DNA of 64,000 nucleotides from Bradyrhizobium prioriisuperbiae (GTDB lineage: Bacteria > Pseudomonadota > Alphaproteobacteria > Rhizobiales > Xanthobacteraceae). The position numbers were made by a program, and so were the translations under genes. Of this stretch, positions 50,571-60,049 are shown one piece after another. The stretch is taken from NCBI RefSeq assembly GCF_032397745.1, contig NZ_CP135921.1:4142501-4206500 (forward strand). Direction: 5' to 3'. Position 1 is the stretch's first letter, and each line of letters opens with the position of its first letter. The notes beneath the pieces were generated by a model. That model was given only the letters and a program-made list of their open reading frames with translations, was not told where the DNA came from and ran no database searches.

Positions 50571-51908
50571 ATGAAGACCATCAGGCTGGGCGCCGGTGCC
50601 GGATACGCCGGCGACCGGATCGAACCCGCGGTCGAACTCGCCGAGCATGGCGACATCCAGTACCTGGTGTTCGAATGTCTGGCCGAGCGCACCATTGCGC
50701 TGGCACAGCAGGCCAAGTTGAAGGATCCCGCCGGCGGCTTCGATCCGCTGCTGCGCGAACGCATGAAAGCGGTGCTCGGCATCTGCAAGGCCAAGGGGAT
50801 CAAGGTCATCACCAATATGGGCGCGGCGAATCCGCTGGCGGCGGCGCAGGCGACACGTGAAATCGCGCGATCGCTCGACCTGCAGGGCCTGAAGATCGCG
50901 GCGGTGACAGGCGATGACGTGCTGCCAGCGATCCGGGCCGGCGACTATCGGATTGAGGAGACCGGCGGGGCGGTCAACGATTTCGGCAACCGCATCGTTT
51001 CGGCCAATGCCTATCTTGGCGCCGGTCCGATCCGTGATGCGCTGGCGGGCGGCGCCGACGTCGTGATCACTGGGCGGGTGGCCGACCCCGCGCTGTTCCT
51101 CGGGCCGCTGCTGCATGAATTCGGCTGGGCCCTGGACGACTGGGCGGCGCTGGGACGCGGCACGGTCGCCGGTCATCTCTTGGAATGCGCTGGCCAGATC
51201 ACCGGTGGTTATTTCGCCGATCCCGGCGTGAAGGATGTCGCGGGCCTCGGCCGGCTCGGATTTCCGATCGGCGAGATCGGCGCCGACGGCAGCATCGTCA
51301 TTACAAAGGTCGATGGCTCCGGCGGGCAGGTAACGCTTGCCACCTGCAGGGAGCAGTTGCTGTACGAGATTCACGATCCGACAAGATATTTCCAGCCGGA
51401 TGTGGTGGCGGATTTCTCCGACGTGTCGATGCAGCAGGTCGGGCCGGATCGCATCAAGGTCGAGGGCGGGCGTGGCGCTGCGAAAACCGGCCTGCTCAAG
51501 ACCTCGATCGGTTATCTCGATTCCTATGTCGGCGAGGGCCAGATTTCCTATGCCGGCCCCGGCGCGGTCGGGCGCGGCAAGCTGGCGCTGGAGATCGTGC
51601 GCGAACGCCTGGCGCTCACCGGCGTCGCAATGACGGAAACGCGGTTCGAGCTGATCGGCATCGACTCGCTGCACGGCGACAGACTGTCGGCGGGATCGGA
51701 ACCCTATGAAGTGCGGGTGCGGGTCACCGGGCGCACCGACAGCATGGCCAACGCGGTGCGGATCGGCAACGAGGTCGAGACGCTCTACACCAATGGTCCT
51801 GCCGGCGGCGGCGGTGTGGCCAAATCGGCTCGGGAGGTGATCGGCGTCGTCTCGGCCTTGCTGCCTGAGAACCTTGTCTCGCCGTCCGTGCAGATGTGGG
51901 AGGCGTGA
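50571..51908 (+). CDS. AtuA family protein (DUF1446)
   Basis: 445 residues, DUF1446: GAGAGYAGDRIEPAVELAEHGDIQYLVFECLAERTIALAQ, ANAYLGAGPIRDALAGGADVVITGRVADPALFLGPLLHEFGW and AGQITGGYF. AtuA is needed for acyclic terpene use in Pseudomonas, but its chemistry is unresolved. It is followed after 2 nt by a small AtuA-like protein, a split of what is one longer protein in some species. Both lie downstream of the CitMHS gene. Confidence 0.88.
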   Translation: MKTIRLGAGAGYAGDRIEPAVELAEHGDIQYLVFECLAERTIALAQQAKLKDPAGGFDPLLRERMKAVLGICKAKGIKVITNMGAANPLAAAQATREIARSLDLQGLKIAAVTGDDVLPAIRAGDYRIEETGGAVNDFGNRIVSANAYLGAGPIRDALAGGADVVITGRVADPALFLGPLLHEFGWALDDWAALGRGTVAGHLLECAGQITGGYFADPGVKDVAGLGRLGFPIGEIGADGSIVITKVDGSGGQVTLATCREQLLYEIHDPTRYFQPDVVADFSDVSMQQVGPDRIKVEGGRGAAKTGLLKTSIGYLDSYVGEGQISYAGPGAVGRGKLALEIVRERLALTGVAMTETRFELIGIDSLHGDRLSAGSEPYEVRVRVTGRTDSMANAVRIGNEVETLYTNGPAGGGGVAKSAREVIGVVSALLPENLVSPSVQMWEA

Positions 51909-51910
51909 CC

Positions 51911-52231
51911 ATGAAGCTTCGCGACATCGCGCATTCGCGCACCGGGGACAAGGGCAACACCTCCAACATCAGCCTGATCGCCTATGACGACAGGCATTAC
52001 CAGCTGCTTGTGCAGCATGTTACCGCGGAGCGGGTCAAGGCGCACTTTGCCGGCATCGTGAAGGGCGAGGTGTTGCGTTACGAGCTGCCGAAGCTCGCGG
52101 CACTGAATTTCGTGCTGCAGGACGCGCTCGCCGGTGGCGTCACGCAATCGCTGGCGCTCGATGCCCACGGCAAGAGCCTGAGCTCGGCGCTGCTCGATCT
52201 CGAAATTCCGGACCTGTTGACGATCACCTAG
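51911..52231 (+). CDS. small AtuA C-terminal-domain-like protein
   Basis: 106 residues: MKLRDIAHSRTGDKGNTSNISLIAYDDRHYQLLVQHVTAERVKAHF, a small alpha/beta domain that is the C-terminal part of longer AtuA proteins. It starts 2 nt after the DUF1446 gene, so the two probably form one complex. The GDKGN segment is the conserved core. Function unknown. Confidence 0.85.
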   Translation: MKLRDIAHSRTGDKGNTSNISLIAYDDRHYQLLVQHVTAERVKAHFAGIVKGEVLRYELPKLAALNFVLQDALAGGVTQSLALDAHGKSLSSALLDLEIPDLLTIT

Positions 52232-52244
52232 CAGGAATTCATCC

Positions 52245-54266
52245 ATGACGATCAGATCGATTGGCTTCGCGCTGCTCATGAGCTGCGTGGTATTGATGTC
52301 GCCCGCGTCTGCTGGCGATCCGCTGATGCCGCCGTGGCTCAAGCTCGGTCCGCATGCGGTATACGATGGCCGGACCGACGACCTCGTCACCGGCGGCCTT
52401 GGTATCGAAGCCATGTTGGCAGCGCCTCCCGCGGCGCTGTACAAGGATGCGCTGAATCCGACGGCCGCTGAATTGCGGCGCGCGGCTCTGTTTCTCCGGG
52501 GCAGTGACGGCCAGGGATTCAGCCGGCTGTTCGGTCCCAATGTTCGGTCCACCACTGGCGAATTGCTGCCCGATCACGGCAAGATCGCTGGTGAAGAGTA
52601 TCTAGCCTATGCCGATGACGGCGACGGCAAGCAGAATGTTGCGATGCTGCTGCAGATCCCGGCTGATCTTGCGCGCGAGCGTCGCTGCCTCGTGGCCATT
52701 CCGGTAAACGGCTCGGCTAGTCTGTTCCGGGACGTGGTGGATTTCGGCTTCTGGGGCCTGCGTCATGGCTGTGCGGTGGTCTACACCGACAAGGGCCACG
52801 GCGATGGATTCCACAATCTTGAGGTTGACAGCGTCGGCACCCTCGACGGGCGTCAGGCGTTTGCCAAAGCTGCTGGCAACGACGCCCATTTTCGGGCCGA
52901 CCTGGACGATGCCGCGCGATTGCGCTTCCTCGTGGACTGGCCGCACCGCATCGCTTTCAAGGCGGCGCATTCCAAACAGAACCCCGAAAAGGACTGGGGC
53001 CTGAATCTGCTGCGCGCCATCGAGTTCGCTTTTGTGCAGATCGGCGGCCGCGATCCGGGATTCACACGCGCCAATACCATGGTTCTCGCCACCGGCAGCT
53101 CGAATGGCGGCGGCGCCACGCTTTATGCCGCTGAAAAAGATGCCGAGCATCTGATCGACGGGGTGGTGGTGCGTGAACCACAGGTTCAACTGCGGCCGGA
53201 TGATCGCGTGAGCGTGACCCGGGGCGCCGTGACGCGCCAGGGCAGCGGCCGCACCCTGCTCGACTACTTCTCGTTCGGCAATCTCTATCAGCCGTGCGCC
53301 GTCCTTGCCGTTCCCGACGTGCCGTTGCGGGAGCGGATCGAGTTCGCCGCCAATCGGTGTGTCTCGCTGCGGGACAAGGGGTTGCTGACCTCAGACACGC
53401 TGGAGGCACAGGCGAACGAGGCGCTGCAGCGCATGCATGCCTACGGCTGGGATGCCGAGACCGACATCGGTCACGCCTTCGGTTATTTCGTCGCGCCCGA
53501 TGCGACGGCGACCAAATACGCCAACGACCACGGCCGCTTTGACGTGCGCGACCGTCTCTGCGGCTACAGCTATGCGGCCGTCGACAAGGACGGCCGTCCG
53601 ATGGCGGTGCCGGCGGCACAGATCGCGCAGAATTTCGCGATCGCGCCCGGTGGCGCGCCGGCGGGAAGCATCGACGTCATCAACGACAACGATCCCACCG
53701 GCCCGCGTCGCAACTGGCTGTCCGCGTCGCGGAGCACCGGCCGCCAGGACTATAATCTGGATGGCGCGATCTGCATTCGCGGCCTGATCGAGGAGCATTC
53801 GCCCGAAGCCGAGCGGGTGCAGGCCGGTATCCGCGAATTCATCGCGACCGGGGCGCTCGGCGGCAAGCCCACCATCATCGTTCATGGCCGCAGCGACGAC
53901 CGCGTGCCAGTGAGCTTTTCCTCGCGGCCCTATGTCGGTTTGAATTCGCTGGTGGACGGCGCCGCGTCGCAGCTGCGCTACATCGAAGTGACCAACGCCG
54001 AACACTTCGGCACCGACCTGCCGGGTTTCGATACCCGCATGGTGCCGTTGACACTTTATCACCTGCGTGCGCTGGACTTGATGTGGGATCATCTCACGGC
54101 TGGCCGGCCGCTGCCGGCAAGCCAGGTCGTCCGCACCACGCCGCGCGGCGGCGAAGCGGGGCGCGCGCCGCCGCTGCAGCTCTCCAACGTGCCGCCGATT
54201 GTGCTTGAGCCGGCACCAAGTGATGCGATCACGGTGCAGGGCGGTCACGTGCGGCTTCCGGATTGA
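52245..54266 (+). CDS. D-(-)-3-hydroxybutyrate oligomer hydrolase
   Basis: 673 residues with a signal peptide (IGFALLMSCVVLMSPASA). The family features of 3HB-oligomer hydrolase are visible: FLRGSDGQGFSRLFG near the start, the serine nucleophile region LATGSSNGGGATLYAAE, a distal HGRSDDRVPVSFSSRPY (acid) and NAEHFGTDLPG (His). It releases 3-hydroxybutyrate from oligomers in polyhydroxybutyrate turnover. The signal peptide predicts periplasmic or extracellular action, implying use of external PHB. It is the last gene of the operon; its stop abuts the stop of the convergent sulfatase gene. Confidence 0.9.
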   Translation: MTIRSIGFALLMSCVVLMSPASAGDPLMPPWLKLGPHAVYDGRTDDLVTGGLGIEAMLAAPPAALYKDALNPTAAELRRAALFLRGSDGQGFSRLFGPNVRSTTGELLPDHGKIAGEEYLAYADDGDGKQNVAMLLQIPADLARERRCLVAIPVNGSASLFRDVVDFGFWGLRHGCAVVYTDKGHGDGFHNLEVDSVGTLDGRQAFAKAAGNDAHFRADLDDAARLRFLVDWPHRIAFKAAHSKQNPEKDWGLNLLRAIEFAFVQIGGRDPGFTRANTMVLATGSSNGGGATLYAAEKDAEHLIDGVVVREPQVQLRPDDRVSVTRGAVTRQGSGRTLLDYFSFGNLYQPCAVLAVPDVPLRERIEFAANRCVSLRDKGLLTSDTLEAQANEALQRMHAYGWDAETDIGHAFGYFVAPDATATKYANDHGRFDVRDRLCGYSYAAVDKDGRPMAVPAAQIAQNFAIAPGGAPAGSIDVINDNDPTGPRRNWLSASRSTGRQDYNLDGAICIRGLIEEHSPEAERVQAGIREFIATGALGGKPTIIVHGRSDDRVPVSFSSRPYVGLNSLVDGAASQLRYIEVTNAEHFGTDLPGFDTRMVPLTLYHLRALDLMWDHLTAGRPLPASQVVRTTPRGGEAGRAPPLQLSNVPPIVLEPAPSDAITVQGGHVRLPD

Positions 54267-56279
54267 TTATCGCACCTGCGCCACCGGCTCCATGATCGGG
54301 AATGACGGCGAGAACTCATCGAGTGTGTCCATGAACTCCCGCAGTTTCAGCGGATTGCCCGAAACCTTGACGTCGCCGGTGAGCATGGCGGCGGCGAAGC
54401 TGCGCTGCTTCATGATGATCTGGTCGAAGGTCGCGCGTGTCAGCGTGACGCTGGCATCCGCATCCGGCGCTTGGATGCCGGCGCGCTGTGTCAGGGCTGA
54501 ATTCTCCAGGTTGAGCACGATCTTTTCACCGACATCGGTGAAATCCCAGTTCAGCACGATGGTCTTGCCCTCGGCCTTGCCGGCGTTGACGCGCACGCCC
54601 ATGAAGTCGAACAAGAGGTTGAGCGAGAGCGCTTTCAGTACCTCGGCGTTTGGTGCGTTGTTCGGCATTTGCGGAATGCCCGTGCGCAATTCCATGGCAC
54701 CGGTGAGATAGGCATTGCGCCAGGTGCCGGCCTCGGCCTGGTAACCGAGCTGCTCCAGTGCGTCGGCCTCCAGCTCGCGCGCCGCTTTGTTCTGCGGATC
54801 GCTGAACACCAGGTCGCTCATCACGCTCGCCACCCAGCGATATTCACCGGCCTTGAAATCTTCCCGCGCTTTCGCGAGCACGGCATCGGCGCCGCCCATA
54901 TAGGCGATGGTCTTGCGGGCGCTGTCCGCGCGCGGCAGCGGCGCGAGATGCGCGGGGTTGCCGTCGTACCAGCCGAGGTATTTCTGATACACCGCCTTGG
55001 AATTGTGGCTCAGCGTGCCGTAATATCCGCGCACCGACCAGGTCGCGGCGAGGCTCGGCGGCAGCTTCAAGGCTTCGGCGATTTCGGTTGGCGTATAACC
55101 GTGGTTGAGCAGCCGCACCGACTGATCGTGGATGAATTTGTAGAGGTCGCGCTGTTTTTTCAAGTAATCCGTGATGCGGCCTTCGCCCCAGGTCGGCCAG
55201 TGATGCTGGGCGATCAGCGCATCCGCCTTGTCGCCCCAGCGCTCCAGAATGTCGCTGAGGTAACGCGACCAGGCGCGGCCGTCGCGCACCTCGGCGCCAC
55301 GGATGGTGTAGAGCTGGTGCATGGTCTGGGTGGCGATTTCCGCGGCATCGATGACGCGGAATTGCGGGAAGTACATCACCATCTCGGACGGCGCCTCGGT
55401 CTCCGGCACCAGATGGAAATCGATGTCGACGCCATCGATGCGATGGGTCTCGTAGGCCTGCTTGATCGACAAGGTCGGCGCCATCAGGGTCAGCGTACCC
55501 CGCGCCAGTCCCTTGCCGAGGCCGGCGTCGACCTGGCCGCGCTCGCCGCGCGGCAGGAAATTGCCGAACTGGTATTGCGCCCGCCGGGTCATGGCGTTGC
55601 CGGCGATGATGTTCTCGGACACCGCGAAATCCATGAAACGATCCGGCGCGATCACCTGCACCTTGCCAGCGTGCACATCGTCCTCACTGATCACGCCCTT
55701 GACGCCGCCGAAATGATCGGCGTGGCTGTGGGTGTAGATGACGGCGACGACGGGCTTGGGCGGTCGATGCTGCAGGTAAAGATTGAGGCCGGCGCGCGCG
55801 GTCTCCGCAGTCAGCAGAGGATCGATCACGATCAATCCACTGTCGCCCTCGATGATGGACATGTTGGAGATGTCGTAGCCGCGGATCTGGTAGACGCGGT
55901 CGACCACCTTGAAGAGGCCGTGCACCAGATTGAGCCGCGCCAGCCGCCACAGGCTGGGATTCACCGTCGGCGGCGGATCGGTTTTGTCGAGAAAGCCATA
56001 GGGCTTGAGGGAGTAAGCCGGCTGCGGACCGGATCCGGCGATGGTGTCGTCGGGTAGCGTTGCGATCAGGCCGCGCTTGGCGTCGTCGAAGGCTGTGGTA
56101 TCAGCCAGCGGCAGCGTCGCCACGATGTCGCTGTTGGCTTTTTGTGTCGCCGGCTCGGCCCCCTTCGATTGCGGGAGGCCGGGAGATTGCGCCAGTGCGG
56201 GTGCTGCAGCAGCCAGCGCAGCGATCAGGGCCACCACAGCAAGGCGAGTGGCGTGACATGGGGTGCGATGGGTCGCCAT
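54267..56279 (-). CDS. alkyl sulfatase, SdsA1-like (MBL fold)
   Basis: 670 residues with a signal peptide (MATHRTPCHATRLAVVALIAALAAAAPALAQ). The domains are an MBL catalytic domain with IYTHSHADHFGGVKGV (full HxHxDH), a helical dimerisation domain (about 400-530, TLSHNSKAVYQKYLGWYDGNPAHL), and a C-terminal SCP2-like domain (about 550-665) thought to hold the alkyl chain. It would hydrolyse primary alkyl sulfates such as SDS in the periplasm. ATG 56279 with GGAG about 7 nt upstream is used rather than a start 45 bp earlier. It is convergent with the oligomer hydrolase. Confidence 0.92.
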   Translation of the reverse strand: MATHRTPCHATRLAVVALIAALAAAAPALAQSPGLPQSKGAEPATQKANSDIVATLPLADTTAFDDAKRGLIATLPDDTIAGSGPQPAYSLKPYGFLDKTDPPPTVNPSLWRLARLNLVHGLFKVVDRVYQIRGYDISNMSIIEGDSGLIVIDPLLTAETARAGLNLYLQHRPPKPVVAVIYTHSHADHFGGVKGVISEDDVHAGKVQVIAPDRFMDFAVSENIIAGNAMTRRAQYQFGNFLPRGERGQVDAGLGKGLARGTLTLMAPTLSIKQAYETHRIDGVDIDFHLVPETEAPSEMVMYFPQFRVIDAAEIATQTMHQLYTIRGAEVRDGRAWSRYLSDILERWGDKADALIAQHHWPTWGEGRITDYLKKQRDLYKFIHDQSVRLLNHGYTPTEIAEALKLPPSLAATWSVRGYYGTLSHNSKAVYQKYLGWYDGNPAHLAPLPRADSARKTIAYMGGADAVLAKAREDFKAGEYRWVASVMSDLVFSDPQNKAARELEADALEQLGYQAEAGTWRNAYLTGAMELRTGIPQMPNNAPNAEVLKALSLNLLFDFMGVRVNAGKAEGKTIVLNWDFTDVGEKIVLNLENSALTQRAGIQAPDADASVTLTRATFDQIIMKQRSFAAAMLTGDVKVSGNPLKLREFMDTLDEFSPSFPIMEPVAQVR

Positions 56280-56354
56280 GCGGGGATCTCCGGCCTGCAG
56301 AAGGGGCCGGATTATCGCCCGCATGGGCGCGAACTCAAGGCCGCAAGTTATGCT

Positions 56355-56485
56355 CCGTCATCCTGAGGTGCGAGCCCTACGGTGCACTTGCACTGTAGGG
56401 TGAGCCTCGAAGGATGAACGGCCCGAGAGGTCGCGGCCGTCGCCCTTCGAGGGCCGCGCTGCGCACGGCCACCTCAGGATGACGG
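56355..56485. repeat. REP-like element, CCGTCATCCTGAGG/CCTCAGGATGACGG
   Basis: CCGTCATCCTGAGG (56355-56368) and CCTCAGGATGACGG (56472-56485) are perfect 14-bp arms, with inner GTGCACTTGCAC and TCGAAGG stems. It is the same family as 45161-45264 and lies between the sulfatase and TPP-enzyme genes. Confidence 0.8.
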
Positions 56486-56491
56486 ATAACT

Positions 56492-58126
56492 TTAAGACGG
56501 CTTGGCGGGATGGATGAAGGTCCAGGGGCTGCTCTCGGAGTCCTGCGGCACATCGATGGCGATAAGCTGGGGACCGCCGTCTGCCAATGCCTTCTCCAGT
56601 GCCGGCCGGAAGGCCTCCGGTGACGACACCCGCGCCGCGCCGACGCCAAACGAATCGGCAAGCTTGACGAAATCCGGATTGACCAGATCGGCGGCCACCA
56701 CACGGCCGTCGAACACGGTCTTCTGGTCGCGGCGCACATTGCCATAGGCGTTGTTGTCGAACACCAGCGTCACCACGCCGATCTTGTACTGCACGGCGGT
56801 GGCGAGTTCCTGCACGCCGAACATGAAGCCGCCATCGCCGGTGATTGCCACCACCGGTTTGTCAGGGTTGGCGACTTTGGCGCCAAGCGCGGTCGGGAAG
56901 CCGGAGCCGAGGGTGCCCTGATAGCCCGAGGAAATGAAGGTGCGCGGCTTGTAGATCGGCAGGCCGTACCAGGAGGCAAAGCCGACCTGCGACAGCTCGT
57001 CGGTGACGATGCCGTTCTCCGGCAGCACGTCGCGCAGCACATTGAGATACCCCATCTGCGGCTGCACCGACTGGATCTGCTGCTGCGCCGCCGATGTCGC
57101 TTCGCGGATAACACCGCGACGGCCGTTGGTCTTGCTGTAGCCCTGCTTGCGGACGGCAGTAAGCAAAGCCCGGGTGCCGTCACGCGCATCGGAGACGATC
57201 GCGGCGTCCGGGGTGAAGCGACGCATTTCCGAAGCGTCGATGTCGATGCGGACGGACTTCTGTCCGGCCGGTCGATAGGGCCAGCGCCACGACGGCAATT
57301 CCAGCCGCGTGCCGATGCCGATCATCAGATCGGTGTGCGGCCAAAGCCGGTAGGCGGCAGCCATGGTCAGTCCCAGTTCATGGGCGTTGCTGACAATGCC
57401 GCGGCCACTGCGGAAGGCCACCACTGGCGCGTCAATCAGTTCGGCCAGCTCCAGAATCTCGTCCGCTGCCTCGATCGCGCCGGCGCCGACAAAGATCATC
57501 GGCGCCTTGCTGCCGGAGATCAGCGCAGCCGCGGCTTTGACGCGGTCGGGATCCGGTTCCGGCGACGGCAATGGCGCCAGCGGGGCGAGCGGCGTGGTCG
57601 CGGCGCGCTGGGTGAAGATGTCCCACGGCATCTCGATCGACACCGGTCCGCGCCGTCCCGACATCATCTCCTGGAATGCGCGCGCCACCGTCGCGGGCGC
57701 AGCTCCCGGGTGCTCCATGCGCTCCGCCCATTTCAGGATGCTGCGCAGGGTCGCGAGTTGGTCCGGCATCTCGTGCAGATGGCCGCGGCCCTTGCCGAGG
57801 AACTGCGTCGGCACCTGGCCGGTCAGGCACAGCACCGGTTCGTTGCAGCCGAACGCGGTCAGCATGGCAGCACTGGCGTTGAGCACGCCGGGGCCGGGCA
57901 CCACGCTGAACACACCGGGCTTGCCGCTGGAGCGGGCATAACCGAACGCCATGTAGCCGCAGGCCTGCTCATGCCGTGCGCCGATGACTTTGAGTTTCGG
58001 CTCCGCCAGCTTGAAGGCGTCGAACAGGCCGTAGATTTGCGCGCCCGGCAGGCCGAACACCGTGTCGACGCCATGCGCCAGCAAACCGTCGACGATTGCC
58101 TCACCGCCCGAACGTACCGCCATCAT
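56492..58126 (-). CDS. thiamine pyrophosphate-dependent enzyme, acetolactate-synthase-like
   Basis: 544 residues. The domains are an N-terminal Pyr domain (GGEAIVDGLLAHGVDTVFGLPGAQIYGLFDAF with catalytic ARHEQ Glu), a middle domain (about 190-320) and a C-terminal PP domain with the TPP motif GDGGFMF...NNAYGNVR. It may decarboxylate or ligate a 2-oxo acid. It is the last gene of the homoprotocatechuate operon, 13 bp after the FAH-family gene. The named meta-cleavage pathway does not require a TPP enzyme, so the substrate is unclear; an aromatic 2-oxo acid such as hydroxyphenylpyruvate is a context guess. Confidence 0.85.
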   Translation of the reverse strand: MMAVRSGGEAIVDGLLAHGVDTVFGLPGAQIYGLFDAFKLAEPKLKVIGARHEQACGYMAFGYARSSGKPGVFSVVPGPGVLNASAAMLTAFGCNEPVLCLTGQVPTQFLGKGRGHLHEMPDQLATLRSILKWAERMEHPGAAPATVARAFQEMMSGRRGPVSIEMPWDIFTQRAATTPLAPLAPLPSPEPDPDRVKAAAALISGSKAPMIFVGAGAIEAADEILELAELIDAPVVAFRSGRGIVSNAHELGLTMAAAYRLWPHTDLMIGIGTRLELPSWRWPYRPAGQKSVRIDIDASEMRRFTPDAAIVSDARDGTRALLTAVRKQGYSKTNGRRGVIREATSAAQQQIQSVQPQMGYLNVLRDVLPENGIVTDELSQVGFASWYGLPIYKPRTFISSGYQGTLGSGFPTALGAKVANPDKPVVAITGDGGFMFGVQELATAVQYKIGVVTLVFDNNAYGNVRRDQKTVFDGRVVAADLVNPDFVKLADSFGVGAARVSSPEAFRPALEKALADGGPQLIAIDVPQDSESSPWTFIHPAKPS

Positions 58127-58139
58127 TCCACTCCCTGAA

Positions 58140-59012
58140 TCACTGCTCGTCGACGACGCCGTTGCGCAACACGCCGACGCCGCTCGCTTCCACCTCGATC
58201 ACGTCGCCCGGCTTGAGATAGCGCGGCGGATCGAACCGCGCACCGGCGCCGGTCGGCGTCCCCGTCACGATGACGTCGCCGGGCACCAGCGTGGTGAAGG
58301 TGGAGATATAATTGATGAGATAACGGAAGCCGAACATCAAACGGCTGGTGCGGTCGTCCTGCCGCAGTTCGCCGTTCACTGTCGTGGTCAGATGCACGTC
58401 GGCGATCTGCGCTTCGCCGGTGAACGGCACCAGCCAGGGGCCGAGGCTTCCGGTGGCGTCAAAGTTCTTGCCTTGCGTCACGTTGAATTTCGCGTGCCGC
58501 ACCCAGTCGCGGATGGTGCCTTCGTTGCACAGCGTCACCGCGGCAACGTGATCGAGCGCGTCCGTCTCCGCGATATGCCGGCCGGCCTTGCCGATCACCA
58601 GCACCAGCTCGCCTTCATAATCGAGCTGCTGCGAAGCGCGCGGGCGCACCAGCGGCGCGCCATGGCCGACAAAGGAGCGCGGCGTGCGCATGAACATGCT
58701 CGGATACTTCGGCGCATCCTGGCCGTCCTTGTATTCGGCATTGCGGTCCGGATAGTTGACCCCGATACAGATGATCTTTTCCGGCGCCGGAATCGGTGGC
58801 CGCAGCGCGACGTCGTCCAGGCGATGATCCGCCGTCCGGACAGCCGCGGTGTCGGCGAGCCGGGCCAGCGCGCCGGCCGCGATGACTTCGCGCAGGGTCG
58901 GAAACTCCCTGGCGAAATGTGCGGAGAGATCGACAATACTGTCGCCGATGATGGCGCCGTAGCGCTCGGTCCCGTCCCGGAGATAGGTGGCAAAGCGCAA
59001 AGGCAAGGTCAT
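58140..59012 (-). CDS. FAH-family enzyme, candidate OPET decarboxylase / HHDD isomerase (HpaG-like)
   Basis: 290 residues with the FAH C-terminal fold: IICIGVNYPDRNAEY, DYEGELVLVIGKAGRHI (metal Glu/Asp), CNEGTIRDWVRHAKFNVTQGKNFDATGSLGPWLV and GDVIVTGTPTGAGARFDPPRYLKPGDVIEVE. Single-domain, unlike the fused HpaG of E. coli. In this operon it most likely handles 5-oxopent-3-ene-1,2,5-tricarboxylate decarboxylation and/or isomerisation to the HpaH substrate. ATG 59012 is chosen over GTG at 59018. Confidence 0.82.
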   Translation of the reverse strand: MTLPLRFATYLRDGTERYGAIIGDSIVDLSAHFAREFPTLREVIAAGALARLADTAAVRTADHRLDDVALRPPIPAPEKIICIGVNYPDRNAEYKDGQDAPKYPSMFMRTPRSFVGHGAPLVRPRASQQLDYEGELVLVIGKAGRHIAETDALDHVAAVTLCNEGTIRDWVRHAKFNVTQGKNFDATGSLGPWLVPFTGEAQIADVHLTTTVNGELRQDDRTSRLMFGFRYLINYISTFTTLVPGDVIVTGTPTGAGARFDPPRYLKPGDVIEVEASGVGVLRNGVVDEQ

Positions 59013-59024
59013 CACCACATCCGA

Positions 59025-60008
59025 TCAGCTTGCGACAATGACGTCGGCGACAAACAGCGGATCGTGCACCGCCTGTCCGGTGTAGGGCGAGCCCTCTTCG
59101 AACCAGGACTTCGGCGCAGGCGCGCCCCACAGGGTCTGCCGGCGCGGATCCCGCAGCGACCAGCGCAATGGGTCGTGGTCGTGATCCATGGTGTTGTAGT
59201 CGCTGGTATAGAGCTCCAGCCGATGGCCCGCGGGATCGCGCACATAGAGGAAGAAGGCGTTGGCGATGCCGTGCCGCGCGGGTCCGCGTTCCATGTTGCT
59301 GACATAGCCGCTCGACGCCATCACGTCGCACAGATGCAGGATGTTCATCGCGGTCGGCACCCAGTAGGCGAAGTGATGCAGCCGCGGTCCCCGGCCGTTG
59401 GTGATGGCGAAATCGTGGACGTTGCCCTTGCGGTGCATCCAGGCGGCGGCGATGCGCCCGTTCGGGCCGTCTTCCTCGGCATATTCGGTCAGGCGGAAGC
59501 CGAGCTGGGCGTAGAAGTCCACGGTGCCTTGCACGTTGTTGGCGAACACGTTGAAATGGTCGAACCGCTGCGGATGGCAGCCCTTGTAGAGGTCATAGCG
59601 GCGCAGCAGATGCGGGCGTTTGTCCATTTTGGCATAGAGCTCGATCGGATAACCCAGCGGGTCGATGAATTGCAACGTGCGGCCCTGGAACGGCTGCTCG
59701 GAAAAATCCGCCGCGATGCCACGGCTCTTGAGGAACGATGCGGCCTTGTCGAGGTCGGCCTCGTCGCCGACCTTGAAGCCCATGCGCCGGCAGGCATTTT
59801 CTTTGGCCTTGCGCAGCACCAGCGAGTGATGCTGCTGCTCCTCATAACCGCGGAAATATACCGCCTCGCTGTCAGCGTCTTCCACATGCAGCCCGATGGC
59901 GTTCTCGTAGAACGTTCTGACGGCGGCGAGGTTCGTGACGTCGAGCACCACATGGCTGGCACGGCGGACATTGAAGGGCGGATCGAAAATGTGCTGCGGG
60001 ACGGGCAT
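59025..60008 (-). CDS. hpaD: 3,4-dihydroxyphenylacetate 2,3-dioxygenase
   Basis: 327 residues, type I extradiol (VOC) dioxygenase. Metal ligands are His in RFDHFNVFAN, His in RLHHFAYWV and Glu in HRLELYTSDY. The C-terminal stretch DHDPLRWSLRDPRRQTLWGAPAPKSWFEEGS is typical of homoprotocatechuate 2,3-dioxygenases. It cleaves homoprotocatechuate to 5-carboxymethyl-2-hydroxymuconate semialdehyde, the substrate of HpaE encoded just upstream. Confidence 0.92.
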   Translation of the reverse strand: MPVPQHIFDPPFNVRRASHVVLDVTNLAAVRTFYENAIGLHVEDADSEAVYFRGYEEQQHHSLVLRKAKENACRRMGFKVGDEADLDKAASFLKSRGIAADFSEQPFQGRTLQFIDPLGYPIELYAKMDKRPHLLRRYDLYKGCHPQRFDHFNVFANNVQGTVDFYAQLGFRLTEYAEEDGPNGRIAAAWMHRKGNVHDFAITNGRGPRLHHFAYWVPTAMNILHLCDVMASSGYVSNMERGPARHGIANAFFLYVRDPAGHRLELYTSDYNTMDHDHDPLRWSLRDPRRQTLWGAPAPKSWFEEGSPYTGQAVHDPLFVADVIVAS

Positions 60009-60049
60009 GGTGGTTTCCTCGTGGATCTTTGTTTGTTGTCAACGTGTCG

